64,000 nucleotides of DNA from the NCBI RefSeq assembly GCF_030655665.1, contig NZ_JAUSPQ010000010.1, positions 1 to 64,000 of the forward strand, written 5' to 3'. The position numbers and the translations under genes were made by a program. Numbering within the stretch: the first letter of the stretch is position 1; each line of letters begins with the position of its first letter. Shown one piece after another: positions 18,162-27,657 of this stretch. Origin of the DNA: Methanocorpusculum sp. Lineage in GTDB: Archaea; Halobacteriota; Methanomicrobia; Methanomicrobiales; Methanocorpusculaceae. Under the pieces are notes generated by a model. The model saw only the letters and a list, made by a program, of their open reading frames with translations. It had not been told where the DNA came from and did no database searches.

Positions 18162-19019
18162 ATGACCATCTCCAATTCAGTTATGGTTATGAACAGAAAA
18201 ACCATGAGTATTGTTGGAGTAGCAGCAGTCATTTTCGCTGTATTCCTTGTATTCGCCTCCGGCTGTGTGAGCCAAGGCGAAGAAGCAGAAACTATCACCC
18301 TTGCGGGATCTACGACCGTTCTACCGGTCGCTCAGACCGTTGCAGAAATTTACATGGACGAGCACGCGACTGCCGACATTCAGGTCAGCGGCGGAGGTTC
18401 CAGCGTTGGTGTAACTGCAGTAAAAGAAGGAACTGCCGATATCGGCATGCTCTCGCGTGAACTCAAAGATTCTGAAAAAGAAGGCAGCAATCTGGAAGAA
18501 TTCGTCATCGCAAAAGACGGGATCGCCCTGATCGCCTACCCGTCGAACACGGTTTCGGATCTGACCCTTGCACAGATCAAAGACATTTATCAGGGAAAGA
18601 TCACGAACTGGAAAGAACTCGGCGGAGCTGATATGAAAATCGTCCTGATCGGTCGTGACAGTGCATCCGGCACCCGGGAATTCTTTACCGAGTTCGTCCT
18701 GAAAAAGGAAGATGCAGCAAGCACTATGCAGGAATACAGTTCAAACGGAGCTGTGCAGCAGGCTGTAGCCCAGACACCTGGTGCGATAGGCTATGTGTCT
18801 CTCGAATTCGTTGATGATTCCGTCAAAGCCTTTACACTTTCCGGCATTGCACCAACGGTCGAAAACGTCATCAACAACACCTATGGACTCAACCGTCCTC
18901 TTCTGATGATCACGGACGGTGAGCCCACAGGACTTGCAAAGAAGTTCCTCGACTTCATTCTCTCGGATGAAGGTCAGAACATCATCGCAGAAAACGGTTT
19001 TGTTCCGGTTAATGTATGA
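18162..19019 (+). CDS. pstS: Phosphate ABC transporter substrate-binding lipoprotein
   Basis: 285 residues (276 if the ATG at 18189 is used). A hydrophobic leader ends in the lipobox FASGC, so the mature protein is anchored outside the membrane by a lipid-modified Cys. The binding domain shows LAGSTTVLPVAQ, SGGGSSVG, IGMLSR, and RDSASGTREFF, the phosphate-contacting loops of the PstS family. No ribosome site precedes any candidate start, fitting archaeal leaderless initiation. It heads pstS-pstCA-pstB-phoU, all with 4-base overlaps. Confidence 0.92.
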   Translation: MTISNSVMVMNRKTMSIVGVAAVIFAVFLVFASGCVSQGEEAETITLAGSTTVLPVAQTVAEIYMDEHATADIQVSGGGSSVGVTAVKEGTADIGMLSRELKDSEKEGSNLEEFVIAKDGIALIAYPSNTVSDLTLAQIKDIYQGKITNWKELGGADMKIVLIGRDSASGTREFFTEFVLKKEDAASTMQEYSSNGAVQQAVAQTPGAIGYVSLEFVDDSVKAFTLSGIAPTVENVINNTYGLNRPLLMITDGEPTGLAKKFLDFILSDEGQNIIAENGFVPVNV

Positions 19020-20899
19020 ACACCCACCTAATGTCGGGATGGAAAGAGACAGGTATCAAATCAGTGTGGCTGGCAACCGCACTGATCGCCGCCTCAGCGG
19101 TGGTGTTCATTTTAGGATACCTTGTTCTTACCTCCCTCCCGATCTTTTTTGAAACAGGCGTCTCCGGATTTCTCTTTAATACAGTCTGGAACCCAACTGG
19201 GGTTGTCCCGTCTTACGGAATCGCCACTCTTCTGATCGACACACTTCTGGTAACGTTTGGGGCAATGATTTTTGCCGTGCCTCTTGGTATCATCTGTGCC
19301 GTTTTTCTTGCATACCTCGCTCCTCAAAAGGTTCGCGACATCGTCAAGCCGGCGATCGAACTGCTGGCGGGGATCCCGTCGGTTGTCTACGGATTTTTCG
19401 GGATGGTCGTTCTCTGCAGTCTCCTGCAGAACGTTCTGGATATCCCGAGCGGATTTTCCTGGCTTGCCGCCTCGATCCTTCTCGGGATCATGGCACTGCC
19501 GACGATCGTATCCGTGTCCGAGGATGCACTCTATGTCGTGCCGAAGGATTACACAGAAGCGTCGCTCGGTCTTGGAGCAACCAAATGGCAAACCATTTCC
19601 CGTGTCCTGATCCCGGCGGCCGCATCAGGTATTTCGGCAGCCGTCATTCTCGGGATGGGTCGTGCGATCGGCGAAACGATGGCCGTCATGATGGTCGCGG
19701 GAAACGCGGCAGTGATCCCGTCGCCGATCTGGGATGTGCTCTCGCCTGTCCGAACACTGACGGCAACGCTTGGTATCGAGCTCGCTGAAGTCGCGTCGGG
19801 CTCGATGCATTATTATGCTCTCTTCGGGGTCGCCGCGGTACTCCTTGCGATCACGCTTGTGATCAATCTCATTTCGGTCAGGATCACGAAAAAGATCCAG
19901 AGCGGCGGGTCGGTCTTCAGCATGCCTGCACAGATCAAAAAGATCCTCAAGCTCTGCGGGGTGATATTTGCGGTCTGCATCTTGATGTATGCAATAGGGA
20001 TCGTTCCAACGCTCATTCTTACGGCCATTGTTTTTGGACTGTTTTTCCTTCGGAGGATCATGTCCCACAGATCGATCGAGCGGACAGCGTTTGGGATAAT
20101 TTATGCAGGAACGTTTCTCGTTATCGGGATACTTTTCGTCATTCTTGCAAACATTTTCATCAACGGGATCCCGGCGATCTCCTGGGAATTTTTAACGACC
20201 GCTCCACGTAATATGGGACTTGAAGGGGGGATCTTCCCTGCGATCATCGGGACACTCCAGCTGGTCGGCGGGGCGATCCTTCTCGCTCTCCCGATCGGGA
20301 TAGGGTCCGCGATCTATCTGCATGAATACTCCCGGGACAATGTCGCGACACGTCTTCTCCGGACGGGTAACGATCTGCTTTCCGGGACGCCGTCAATCGT
20401 TTTCGGGGTGTTCGGGTTCGCCTTCCTTGTTATTTTCCTTGGATGGGGTGTCTGTATGCTTGCAGGTATGATCTGTCTCGCGCTGATGGTCCTCCCGACA
20501 ATCATTAAAACCACGGAAGAAGCCCTCAGATCCGTTCCCAACTCGCTCCGTGAAGCGTCGCTCGGACTTGGTGCTACCAAATGGCAGACACTCAAAAAAG
20601 TAGTTTTGCCGTCGGCCGCCCCGGGGATCCTAACCGGAACGATCCTTTCGATCGGAAGAGCCGCGGGAGAAACTGCTCCGATCATGTTTACCGCGGTGGT
20701 ATTTTCCAAACGGTTCATCAGCATGGATCTTTTCGATCCGGTGATGGCCTTACCGTTTCACCTGTATGTCCTTTCGACAAGTGTCCCGGGGTCAGAGACC
20801 CAGCAATATGGGACCGCGGTCGTACTCATATCCCTTGTAATGGCGATCTACCTCGTTGCGATCGTGATCAGAAAACGTTTCCAGAAGAGATTACTATGA
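19016..20899 (+). CDS. Fused phosphate ABC transporter permease PstC-PstA
   Basis: 627 residues, twice the usual permease size. The N-terminal half (to about 290) is PstC-like and the C-terminal half (from about 350) is PstA-like. Each has its own EAA coupling loop: [20 protein letters not shown] and [20 protein letters not shown]. About 12-13 spans in total, with a linker of extra hydrophobic helices between the halves. Normally PstC and PstA are separate subunits forming a heterodimer; here one chain would form the whole channel. No internal stop or frameshift is visible. The ATG overlaps the pstS stop. Confidence 0.9.
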   Translation: MNTHLMSGWKETGIKSVWLATALIAASAVVFILGYLVLTSLPIFFETGVSGFLFNTVWNPTGVVPSYGIATLLIDTLLVTFGAMIFAVPLGIICAVFLAYLAPQKVRDIVKPAIELLAGIPSVVYGFFGMVVLCSLLQNVLDIPSGFSWLAASILLGIMALPTIVSVSEDALYVVPKDYTEASLGLGATKWQTISRVLIPAAASGISAAVILGMGRAIGETMAVMMVAGNAAVIPSPIWDVLSPVRTLTATLGIELAEVASGSMHYYALFGVAAVLLAITLVINLISVRITKKIQSGGSVFSMPAQIKKILKLCGVIFAVCILMYAIGIVPTLILTAIVFGLFFLRRIMSHRSIERTAFGIIYAGTFLVIGILFVILANIFINGIPAISWEFLTTAPRNMGLEGGIFPAIIGTLQLVGGAILLALPIGIGSAIYLHEYSRDNVATRLLRTGNDLLSGTPSIVFGVFGFAFLVIFLGWGVCMLAGMICLALMVLPTIIKTTEEALRSVPNSLREASLGLGATKWQTLKKVVLPSAAPGILTGTILSIGRAAGETAPIMFTAVVFSKRFISMDLFDPVMALPFHLYVLSTSVPGSETQQYGTAVVLISLVMAIYLVAIVIRKRFQKRLL

Positions 20900-21645
20900 C
20901 CTCCATTCTATCAACAAAAAACCTGAACCTCTCCTACGGATCGAAACAGGTCCTCTACGACATCAATCTGCCGTTCGAGGAGAAGTCCGTTACCGCACTG
21001 ATCGGCCCGTCCGGCTGTGGGAAGTCGACCCTTCTCCGGTGTATGAACCGGATGAACGATCTGATCCCTGACTGTAAAATAACCGGAGATATTTTGTATC
21101 GGGGAGAGAACATAACAAAATGCGACCCTGTCCTCCTCCGGCGAAAAATCGGGATGGTTTTCCAGCGGCCGAATCCGTTTCCGAAATCCATCTACGACAA
21201 CATCGCCTACGGTCCTCGTGCCCATGGTACGAAGGATGTGAAAATCCTTGACGACATCGTTGAAAACAGTCTCAAAGGGGCTGTTCTTTGGGATGAAGTT
21301 AAGGATCGTCTGCATGAGTCGGCGCTTGGTCTCTCCGGCGGCCAGCAGCAGAGGTTATGCATCGCACGAACACTTGCCGTGAATCCTGACGTGATCCTGA
21401 TGGATGAGCCGTGTTCGGCCCTTGATCCGATCGCTACGACAAAGATAGAGCAGCTGATCCTGGATCTCAAAAAGAATTACACCGTGATTATCGTGACCCA
21501 TAATATGCAGCAGGCTGCACGGATCAGTGACATCACCGGGTTCATGTACCTGGGTAAACTGATCGAGACGGGAAAGACCGAGCTGATCTTTTCCAACCCT
21601 CAGGAAGAGCTAACTGAACGCTACATCACCGGGAGATTTGGATGA
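20896..21645 (+). CDS. pstB: Phosphate ABC transporter ATP-binding protein
   Basis: 249 residues. Walker [15 protein letters not shown]-loop [15 protein letters not shown] (the PFP variant typical of PstB), signature [14 protein letters not shown], Walker [14 protein letters not shown] and the switch histidine in VTHNMQQA are all present. It would energise uptake through the fused permease. The start overlaps the permease stop by four bases; the open frame extends far upstream in pstCA but has no reason to start there. Confidence 0.95.
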   Translation: MTSILSTKNLNLSYGSKQVLYDINLPFEEKSVTALIGPSGCGKSTLLRCMNRMNDLIPDCKITGDILYRGENITKCDPVLLRRKIGMVFQRPNPFPKSIYDNIAYGPRAHGTKDVKILDDIVENSLKGAVLWDEVKDRLHESALGLSGGQQQRLCIARTLAVNPDVILMDEPCSALDPIATTKIEQLILDLKKNYTVIIVTHNMQQAARISDITGFMYLGKLIETGKTELIFSNPQEELTERYITGRFG

Positions 21646-22298
21646 ACGATTACTTCCATTTAGAACTCGATGCCTACAAAAACGAAGTGAACTGGTACGG
21701 GCGTTTTTCCCTCGCCCTGCTGAAAAACTCGCTTCTGGCATTTGAGTCGACCGATCTCATGATCGCCGCGGATATCATCCGGCAAAAAGAGTATGTGAAC
21801 AATCAGTATGAGATCCTGAATGAACGGGGTATCCTGCTGATAGCTCTGAACCAGCCGATGGCAAAGGATCTTCGAACGATCTCGAGTTGTATGGACATCG
21901 TGACCTCCTCTGAGCGGGTCGGCCGCTACGCAAAGGACATCACCGAACTTGTCGTAGCGAGCATCCCGGAAGAGATCCCGCCTGATCTCCACAAAGAGGG
22001 CGAGGCAGCGATCTCGATCCTTGATGCCGTTTATACCGCGTTCGAGTCGGGAGATGCCTCCAGAATGAACGGATGTGCACAAATCGAGGAGGAGATCGAT
22101 ACGCTGTATGCCGCTCTCTATAAAGAGATCGTCACGGCGATGGAAGAGGGCAGCATGACGATCCCATTCGGGAGCGCCTGCCATATGGTGAACCGGTATC
22201 TGGAACGCTGCGGGGATCATGCCTGCAGAATGGCAGAGAAGGTGTATTATATGCAGACCGGCAAACGCGTGCCTCTCGAAGAGATCAGCGAGGAATGA
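21642..22298 (+). CDS. phoU: Phosphate-specific transport accessory protein PhoU
   Basis: 218 residues, the classic two-repeat PhoU with three-helix bundles. The E/D-x3-D motifs appear as [13 protein letters not shown] in the first half and [13 protein letters not shown] in the second. PhoU dimers damp phosphate uptake by acting on PstB. The start overlaps the pstB stop (ATGA). Unlike the protein at 17031-18032, it has no DNA-binding domain, so the locus carries two PhoU-type proteins with different jobs. Confidence 0.92.
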   Translation: MNDYFHLELDAYKNEVNWYGRFSLALLKNSLLAFESTDLMIAADIIRQKEYVNNQYEILNERGILLIALNQPMAKDLRTISSCMDIVTSSERVGRYAKDITELVVASIPEEIPPDLHKEGEAAISILDAVYTAFESGDASRMNGCAQIEEEIDTLYAALYKEIVTAMEEGSMTIPFGSACHMVNRYLERCGDHACRMAEKVYYMQTGKRVPLEEISEE

Positions 22299-22349
22299 TC
22301 TCATTAAATATCCTTTTTACTGCTGCCGTGTAATAGAAGTAATAATTCA

Positions 22350-23504
22350 ATGAACCAGATAACCGGATCTGCAAAATGCAGTTCATATGACCGGGAAGAG
22401 GTCTGCCGGGCGGTAGAGAACGCAATCGAAGCTGCCGGCGGACTCCCGGATCTCGCAGGAAAAAGGGTACTTCTCAAACCGAATCTCCTCTCGGATGCCG
22501 GGTATGAGAAAGCGGTGAGTACGCATCCGGAAGTACTCTATGCAGTTGGTAAACTGGTTATCGAAGCCGGCGGCACCCTCTTGATCGCGGACAGTCCCGG
22601 GGCAGGAATATTATATACGCCCCGCGTGATGAAACGCGTGTATCAGAAATGCGGGATCACGCAGGTCGCCGGTGATCTGGGTATCACTCTTTCATATGAT
22701 ACCGGGTTTCAGGAGCGTCCGTTTCCAGACGGGCAGGTGATGAAGCATTTCACGGTCATCGATCCTGCATGCGACGCTGATGTCATCATCTCGGTCTGCA
22801 AGTTAAAGACGCACATGTTCACCCAGTTTTCTGGAGCGGTCAAGAATACCTTCGGCGTTGTGCCCGGCCTCGACAAGCCGGTGTTTCATTCCCGATTTCC
22901 GGATCCGGCAGATTTTTCCGGGATGCTTGTTGACTTAAACGAACTGGTGAGACCGGAGTTTGTTGTCATGGATGCGGTCATTGGGATGGAAGGGAGCGGC
23001 CCGATGAGCGGCGTGCCGCGAAACGTCGGTTACATCCTCGCATCAAAGTCAGTGTACGGGTTGGATGTTACCGCCCAGCGATTGGTCTCTATGGATCCGT
23101 TACGGATCCCAACGACCGCTGCCGCGGCTGCCCGCGGGCTGGTCGATCCCGACTGCGTAGCGACTGCCGGCGATTCGGTCATTCCGCTTACCGATTTTGT
23201 GTATCCATCGACGTATTATACTCCGTCAAAGAGCACCTGGTTTCGAAAAAATGTGCTTCGCAGGTTCCAGACTATGGGGAAATATTATGCCCCGGCGCCT
23301 GTCGTGAAGAAGAATAGTTGCGTCGGCTGCGGGCAGTGCGTGAGGATATGTCCTGTTGGGGCCGCTGTGATGAAAGGACAAAAAGCGTCGTTCGATCATA
23401 GAAAATGCATACGGTGCTACTGCTGCCATGAAATGTGTCAGTACCATGCGATCAAAATGAAAAGAAGTGCTGCAGGAAGATTCCTGCATATGTTTTTACG
23501 GTGA
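22350..23504 (+). CDS. DUF362 protein with C-terminal 2[4Fe-4S] ferredoxin domain
   Basis: 384 residues. The DUF362 domain covers residues ~1-290 (VLLKPNLLSDAG, SPGAG, SVCKLKTHMFTQFSGAVKNTFG, DAVIGMEGSGPMSG). The end has two C-x2-C-x2-C-x3-C clusters: CVGCGQCVRICP and CIRCYCCHEMC. Such proteins are common in anaerobes and are thought to move electrons; the substrate is unknown. A TATA-like ttaaatatc near 22304-22312 suggests its own promoter after phoU. Confidence 0.82.
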   Translation: MNQITGSAKCSSYDREEVCRAVENAIEAAGGLPDLAGKRVLLKPNLLSDAGYEKAVSTHPEVLYAVGKLVIEAGGTLLIADSPGAGILYTPRVMKRVYQKCGITQVAGDLGITLSYDTGFQERPFPDGQVMKHFTVIDPACDADVIISVCKLKTHMFTQFSGAVKNTFGVVPGLDKPVFHSRFPDPADFSGMLVDLNELVRPEFVVMDAVIGMEGSGPMSGVPRNVGYILASKSVYGLDVTAQRLVSMDPLRIPTTAAAAARGLVDPDCVATAGDSVIPLTDFVYPSTYYTPSKSTWFRKNVLRRFQTMGKYYAPAPVVKKNSCVGCGQCVRICPVGAAVMKGQKASFDHRKCIRCYCCHEMCQYHAIKMKRSAAGRFLHMFLR

Positions 23505-23506
23505 GT

Positions 23507-23537
23507 CGGCGGGCCCCGCCGATCTCTCACGTTTTTC
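23507..23537 (+). terminator. Hairpin with T-run after the DUF362 gene
   Basis: TCGGCGG pairs with CCGCCGA around a tight GC centre (23507-23523), and five T follow at 23533-23537. It lies three bases past the stop codon and overlaps the end of the convergent CDF gene. Confidence 0.45.
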
Positions 23538-24450
23538 TGCGGCAGAAGAACGTGCATGTGTCACGATTACATCTGCCGTCGCAGGGATCCAGGTGAACGA
23601 TGACCGTGACCCGGGGTATCTCTGCTTTCAGTTCATCTTCGACCTCCTGCAAAACCTTGTGGGCTTCTGAAAGAGGGGTTGCATGGGGCATCATGAGATG
23701 GAACTCGACGAATTTGTCGGGCCCTGCTTTTCGTGTTTTGAGACTGTGATAATTGGTATAGGCGTTTTGATGTCTGCAGATGATATCACATATCTTTTCC
23801 ACATCTTTTTTATCGAGGCTTTGATCCATAAGATCGCTGAATGAGCGTTTGATGAGGGAGAATGCTTCACGCAGGATAAGCAGTGCAACGAGTATGGCGA
23901 TGACCGAGTCGAGGAATCTGAGTCCGGTTATTTGAATCAGAATAAGCCCGGCAACAACTCCGACAGAGGTGAACACATCGGTCCTCAGGTGCCAGGCGTC
24001 ACTTTCGAGGGCAATGGAATCGGTGGCTTTTGCCACTTTCATCAGTTTTTGCGATACAATGAAGTTCAGGCAGGCAGAAACTCCCATCACGATCATACCG
24101 ATGAAGAGAAGATTCGTTGAAAGGGTATCGCCGCCGTAGATCAGTTTGTTCACAGCTTCCCAGATGATGATGCCTGCAGCAAGGATGATGAGCAGTGCCT
24201 CGATGAGACCCGATGCATCTTCATATTTTCCGTGACCGAATGCGTGATCGGTGTCTGGAGGCAGAGCGGATTTTCTGACAGAGAAGTAGGCGATAAAGGA
24301 GGCGAACAGGTCCATTCCTGAGTGGATAGCCTCAGAGATTATACTCACGGAACCTATACTTAGGCCGGCGATGAGCTTTGCTATAGTTAGAAAGGCATTT
24401 GAGAGTATGGAAAGACGTGCAACGTTTTGTTTGGCGGTATCTTCGGACAC
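23527..24450 (-). CDS. Cation diffusion facilitator (CDF) family metal exporter
   Basis: 307 residues. Six predicted spans are followed by a cytoplasmic ferredoxin-like domain. Metal-site residues are visible as HSGMD in span 2 and HLRTD in span 5, the H/D-x3-D pairs of Zn/Fe/Mn exporters, plus DTDHAFGHGKYED on the loop. The C-terminus has an added cysteine-rich tail, CDGRCNRDTCTFFC, which could bind metal and is not a standard CDF part. The metal cannot be told from sequence alone. Confidence 0.85.
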   Translation of the reverse strand: MSEDTAKQNVARLSILSNAFLTIAKLIAGLSIGSVSIISEAIHSGMDLFASFIAYFSVRKSALPPDTDHAFGHGKYEDASGLIEALLIILAAGIIIWEAVNKLIYGGDTLSTNLLFIGMIVMGVSACLNFIVSQKLMKVAKATDSIALESDAWHLRTDVFTSVGVVAGLILIQITGLRFLDSVIAILVALLILREAFSLIKRSFSDLMDQSLDKKDVEKICDIICRHQNAYTNYHSLKTRKAGPDKFVEFHLMMPHATPLSEAHKVLQEVEDELKAEIPRVTVIVHLDPCDGRCNRDTCTFFCRRKT

Positions 24451-24651
24451 GATTTACTGTAGTATTGTTGAACGGAAGTACCCAAAAGGTATTCGTACGG
24501 CATGTGAAAAATTATGTCCCACGTGCGCTGAAAATATGCATATATCGGTACTATCATCAGCACCCAAAATTATTTAAACAGGAGTTACGCGGTGTTGGTG
24601 TGGCTCCGATTTGGGAAGGAGTTTGTTGGGTGTGGATAGATGAGAAAAACC

Positions 24652-25060
24652 AACCGCGAATCGGCGCGAATCCCGCAAGCCTTTGGCTTGCTCCCAGAAT
24701 CGGATTTGCTAATCCTCACTTGAACACGGCGGGCATCTCGCAAGTCTATCGACTTGCTCAGCTAAGATCGTCCGCTTTCAGCGTCCAATCCGCTATCGCC
24801 GCGCCGGTTCATCCCTCATCGGGAACGTTCGGGCAAATCCTGTCGCCGCCCCAGCGGCTCCCGATAATAAGTTCACCTCCTCTTTTCCATGAAAAAATTC
24901 TCCAGATATTTCTCTCACAGGAGGCGCTGGGGCGCCGAAAGGATTTGCCCGAACGCTCCCGATGAGGGGCGAGCAAGACAGCGAAGCTGGATTGCGAGAG
25001 TGAGGAATAGCAAATCCGATTCGCTCGCCCGCAGGGCGGATTTGCGCCGATTCGCGGTTG
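24652..25060. repeat. Large inverted repeat made of two R2-family arms
   Basis: The 734-base gap between the CDF gene and the next operon is mostly this structure. The left arm starts AACCGCGAATCGGCGCGAA (24652) and the right arm ends with its inverse TTGCGCCGATTCGCGGTT near 25058. The arms meet around an AT-rich centre at about 24865-24900. Each arm is homologous to the repeat at 19-236. The left arm carries hairpins GCAAGCC-ttt-GGCTTGC (24675-24691), GCAAGT/ACTTGC (24740-24757) and CGCT-ttc-AGCG (24773-24783). Long open frames crossing it are by-products of GC-rich repeat sequence. Confidence 0.75.
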
Positions 25061-25184
25061 ATTTTTTTATGTTTCTACACTAAGTTTTACACGAAATCGA
25101 AGTACATCTCACAAGTACATCCGTTTTTCGGTTAATATTCCACCGCGTAAGTCCTATGTAAAAAAAAGTATTCTTCTGCTCTGC

Positions 25185-25961
25185 TCACTTCGCCGGAAGA
25201 AGTGCAAAGGAAACGGTCAGGGTGGAACCGTTGAGGACAGCGCTCGTGCTTTCCACATCACGGCCTGCTCCCTCGGCAAGTATTGCCGCCATAAGCGAAC
25301 AGATTGGGCAGCCGACCATGGTGCAGCATTTTGGAGACTGGGCCTGCAGGGCGAGACAGGTTTTTTTCATTGCAAACCCGTCAAGAGTTATTATCACTGA
25401 TTTGTCGGTCGTTGCAACGGTGACCTTTTCTGCAAGTGAAAGCGTATCGTTCATCACTTCAGAGATGCAGGTACCAAGCTGGGAGACATCGCCGGTAGGA
25501 ACGACGAGAGCGTCGTCTGATTTCAGTTGACGCATCAGGGGTCCCGCCATGGCATGATATTGGACTCCGTTCCAGCCGCCTGCCGAGACAAACGTTACAT
25601 CCTTTGAAAGCTCCGGGACCCGTCCCCCGGTGACCGGATTGATCTGGACATACTCACCTGAAGGCAGGAGGCGGTGGATGGTATTGCTCGTGACACCCAG
25701 ATCCGCGAGGATCGCGGCAAGGTTGATCGTTCCGGCGATCGGCAGTGTTTCGGTAAGTTTTGCCGGGAGAGGGCGCCGGTCGGCGAGGGTCAGCAGAAGG
25801 ATACCCGTGATCAAGAGCATGAACCCTGCAAGGAGAAGAAGGGCGCTGGTCATATCGCCGCGGTTAGTGAAGATATATGCCGTAAAGGTCAGGACGGCAG
25901 CGAGAAACAGTACGGTCGGTGCGAAGTATACCGATGTTATCAGTGATGGTTTGAGTTTCAT
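25185..25961 (-). CDS. Uncharacterised membrane-anchored protein with a cysteine cluster
   Basis: 258 residues. Two N-terminal spans (about 10-32 and 40-60) are followed by a soluble domain of ~190 residues. Near the C-terminus KKTCLALQAQSPKCCTMVGCPICS places five Cys in a short stretch, suggesting a metal site or disulfides. It is the last gene of the minus-strand MoxR-DUF58 operon, overlapping the gene before it by four bases. Family not recognised. Confidence 0.6.
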   Translation of the reverse strand: MKLKPSLITSVYFAPTVLFLAAVLTFTAYIFTNRGDMTSALLLLAGFMLLITGILLLTLADRRPLPAKLTETLPIAGTINLAAILADLGVTSNTIHRLLPSGEYVQINPVTGGRVPELSKDVTFVSAGGWNGVQYHAMAGPLMRQLKSDDALVVPTGDVSQLGTCISEVMNDTLSLAEKVTVATTDKSVIITLDGFAMKKTCLALQAQSPKCCTMVGCPICSLMAAILAEGAGRDVESTSAVLNGSTLTVSFALLPAK

Positions 25962-26392
25962 TTGTTTGTTCCCTCAACTTCTTTTTTCAGACGATATTCT
26001 CTGACGAAAAGGATATAGATGACCGCGAGAGTGAAGAGGACCGCGGTCAGGACAGGAGCGGCGACCGAGAGCTGGAGCGCGAAGATGCCGCCCGCGATCC
26101 CTGCTGCGGCTGCCGCAAGAAGCATGCGGAGCCCGGTTTTCACGCCGGATGCGGCGAGGAGGGTCATAACGACGCAGAAGATCAAAAGACCTGCGGCTGC
26201 CGGGTGACCTGCAGTCAAAACGAGCGGGAATCCCGTTGCTGAGAGGAACAGGATGCGCTTTTCCAGCGGAAGCGGGATGAAGGTGCAGAGAACGAAGGCC
26301 GCACCGATAATGCCCGCAATGATCCGCTGGTCGTTTGAGGCGCCGGCGACGGCGATGACTGCCGTGATGATCGCGGGGATCTTAATGTTCAT
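25958..26392 (-). CDS. Hydrophobic membrane protein in the MoxR-DUF58 operon
   Basis: 144 residues, mostly alanine/isoleucine/leucine-rich spans (four or five), with a basic C-terminal tail (REYRLKKEVEGTNK). It overlaps the DUF58 gene by one base and the next gene by four. No family recognised; the position implies a structural part of the same membrane assembly. Confidence 0.6.
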   Translation of the reverse strand: MNIKIPAIITAVIAVAGASNDQRIIAGIIGAAFVLCTFIPLPLEKRILFLSATGFPLVLTAGHPAAAGLLIFCVVMTLLAASGVKTGLRMLLAAAAAGIAGGIFALQLSVAAPVLTAVLFTLAVIYILFVREYRLKKEVEGTNK

Positions 26393-27654
26393 CAGATCAT
26401 CTCCACGACATCTGCTCCGGCAAGGGTAAAGGCGTTACGGATCTCCGCTTCACGCGGAGTGCCGGCGGAGCCGACGACAAAAACCGTTGCATGCCGTTCA
26501 TTCTTGTGTGTCTCATGTATGAGGTAGGTCATATGACTCAGGTCTCCGTGTGCCGCTGTGACATAGGTGATATGCGTTTCATTTTCGAGAGAAGCTGAGA
26601 TGTTTCGAACGGTGCGTTCAAAGTCGGTCGGGTATCGGCCGGCATACAGCCGGATAAGTCCCTCGATGCGGCGCTCCTGATCTGACAACTGATGACCGCG
26701 CTCTGTGCTTCTTCTGATAACGGAGGGGTGACGCAGCCTGTACAGATATTCGGGCGCATAGATGGTCCCAGCCTCTTTAAGCATCGCGATGATCTTGTCG
26801 CTCTCTCCGGAGCGGATCGTGTCGAGATACATGGCGCCCGAAATGAAGATCACCGGATACTCCTCACCAGTTTTGAGGTTTTCCAGAACGCCGACGACCG
26901 TTTCGGCAAAATGCAGGCAGAGCTCCTCTGAAGCGCCCCTTTGAGGAAGATCGATAAGGAGAGCAGGAAGACCGCCGGATGCATCCATTCTCAGCCGGAC
27001 ATACAGCTCCTGATGTTTTCCTGAGAGTTTCCAGTCGAGATCCCGGATACTGTCCCCCTCGGAGTAGGGGCGCATGGTCCTGGTGTCGAATCCTGCGATG
27101 AGGGCGGGGCGGTCATACTCCTGTGCACTCCACCCGGCCCCGTGACCGACGGCATGATGGGTCGCAGCGATGCCGGTCGGATACATAGTGAGCTTCGGCT
27201 GCTCTGCGTCACGTCCGACAAGGAGCGTGCTCATGAAAAACATATCGCTGCAGGTGATCCGGACCCCCTGGAAAAAGGAGTCGCCGATCACCGGGAGGTT
27301 GAGCGAGTAAGATGCCCGGCCTTCGGTGAACCGGGGAGAGCCTGCAGTGAGAACGGCCCCTGCCGGGAACACGTCTTCGAACGAAGCGGTCAGATGTTTT
27401 GTGACGGCAGTTATCGAGGATCTGATGTTGACGATGGAGCTCTGATGCAGGATGGTTTTGTCAGCATCACGGGTGACGGAGAGGGAGACGGCAAGGCCGC
27501 GAAGTTCGGTCTGGAAGATGAACGCCCGGACTGCAAGAAAGACCAGGATCCCAAGTCCCGCAGCTGCAGCTTCTCCAGCGTTCATCATCCATGCATAGAC
27601 AAAACAGACCAGGCAAAAAAGCAGGAGGAAGCCGGTCAGCAGTGTGGGACGCAT
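26392..27654 (-). CDS. DUF58 domain protein (vWA-like, MoxR partner)
   Basis: 420 residues. Two N-terminal hydrophobic spans are followed by a beta-rich region and the DUF58 core, seen as the signature RPYSEGDSIRDLDWKLSGKHQELYVRL (about residues 195-220), and then a vWA-like fold. DUF58 proteins nearly always sit beside MoxR ATPases and are thought to be their substrates or adaptors in assembling membrane or surface complexes. MoxR lies immediately upstream with three bases between. Confidence 0.82.
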   Translation of the reverse strand: MRPTLLTGFLLLFCLVCFVYAWMMNAGEAAAAGLGILVFLAVRAFIFQTELRGLAVSLSVTRDADKTILHQSSIVNIRSSITAVTKHLTASFEDVFPAGAVLTAGSPRFTEGRASYSLNLPVIGDSFFQGVRITCSDMFFMSTLLVGRDAEQPKLTMYPTGIAATHHAVGHGAGWSAQEYDRPALIAGFDTRTMRPYSEGDSIRDLDWKLSGKHQELYVRLRMDASGGLPALLIDLPQRGASEELCLHFAETVVGVLENLKTGEEYPVIFISGAMYLDTIRSGESDKIIAMLKEAGTIYAPEYLYRLRHPSVIRRSTERGHQLSDQERRIEGLIRLYAGRYPTDFERTVRNISASLENETHITYVTAAHGDLSHMTYLIHETHKNERHATVFVVGSAGTPREAEIRNAFTLAGADVVEMI

Positions 27655-27657
27655 GGA

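Noticed and set aside
24399-25083. Long plus-strand open frames across the inverted repeat
   Set aside because: They run through the CDF promoter and GC-rich repeat arms; codon content is that of the repeat, and no start signal is present.
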